From NCBI GenBank assembly GCA_963781105.1, contig CAWAED010000017.1, positions 173,365 through 237,364 on the forward strand: a stretch of 64,000 bases of DNA, in the 5' to 3' direction. Below, piece by piece: positions 63,954 through 64,000 of this stretch. The translations under genes were made by a program, and so were the position numbers. The notes below the pieces were generated by a model. The model saw only the letters and a list, made by a program, of their open reading frames with translations, made no database searches and was not told where the DNA came from. The stretch is from Palsa-295 sp963781105 (GTDB taxonomy: Bacteria; Acidobacteriota; Terriglobia; Acidiferrales; UBA7541). How positions within the stretch are numbered: the first letter of the stretch is position 1; the number at the start of each line of letters is the position of its first letter.

Positions 63954-64000
63954 TGGTGCTCGAGGAGGGAATTGAACCCACACGGCCTTGCGGCCACCGG
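63954..64000 (-). tRNA. tRNA-Leu, 3' part only (cut by window edge)
   Basis: Read on the minus strand the segment ends in an acceptor strand CTCGAGC, discriminator A and CCA. The T-arm is GTGGG-TTCAATT-CCCTC (one T-T mismatch), preceded by a long variable arm GGCC-GCAA-GGCC. A long variable arm with discriminator A indicates leucine rather than serine. The anticodon lies beyond the window. Confidence 0.85.

Overview
The window is a 64 kb chromosomal segment that most resembles an Acidobacteriota genome. This is an inference from gene content, not from a database search. The pointers are a long FtsX/MacB-type orphan permease (the ADOP type abundant in that phylum), a fused LplT-PlsC-acyl-ACP synthetase, several protein families I know mainly from acidobacteria (7-TM proteins, XRE regulators with an S24-like tail, Lys-rich/acidic two-part proteins), a high G+C content, and numerous small hairpin repeats between genes.

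Left part (1-27.4 kb) is mostly housekeeping on the minus strand: comEC (cut by the window edge), an RlmD-type 23S rRNA methyltransferase, coaX-birA, valS, a response regulator with a long disordered tail, rpe with a BamD-like gene, a PASTA protein, rsmB, fmt, def and aroC. An ABC exporter pair and two secreted phosphoesterase-superfamily proteins lie between the rpe pair and the PASTA-rsmB-fmt-def group.

Middle (27.7-36.8 kb): a secreted Ig-like protein, then an Mla-type lipid transport operon on the plus strand (mlaE, mlaF, and two MCE-domain genes, the second with five exact 34-residue repeats). A 1.1 kb gene-free stretch follows, holding a degenerate array of about 66-bp units built on CGATTAGAA/TTCTAATCG and a chain of hairpins ending in a T-run. 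In sampled lines the plus strand changes from C-rich to G-rich at about this point whatever the gene direction, as expected at a replication origin. A frameshifted TlpA-like gene and an AbrB/Doc toxin-antitoxin pair come next.

Right part (36.9-64 kb) is mixed: LplT-Aas fusion, a methyltransferase with a broken TPR front end, ADOP permease, ispG, a small XRE regulator, a diguanylate cyclase, PilZ and STAS genes, SodC, a lipoprotein protease, CsbD, an AKR-SDR pair with divergent TetR, an MsbA-like exporter, a Tat-exported AKR and the 3' end of a tRNA-Leu. The most striking part is 49.2-52.7 kb. A small secreted protein carries four identical copies of DGTQPPVPPKGPG; copies 1 and 2 differ in 11 of 13 codons, all synonymously. 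It is followed by a tight three-gene operon (7-TM protein, single-TM protein, small soluble protein) and a convergent XRE/S24-like regulator with a strong palindrome upstream. I propose this as a candidate uncharacterised secreted-peptide system.
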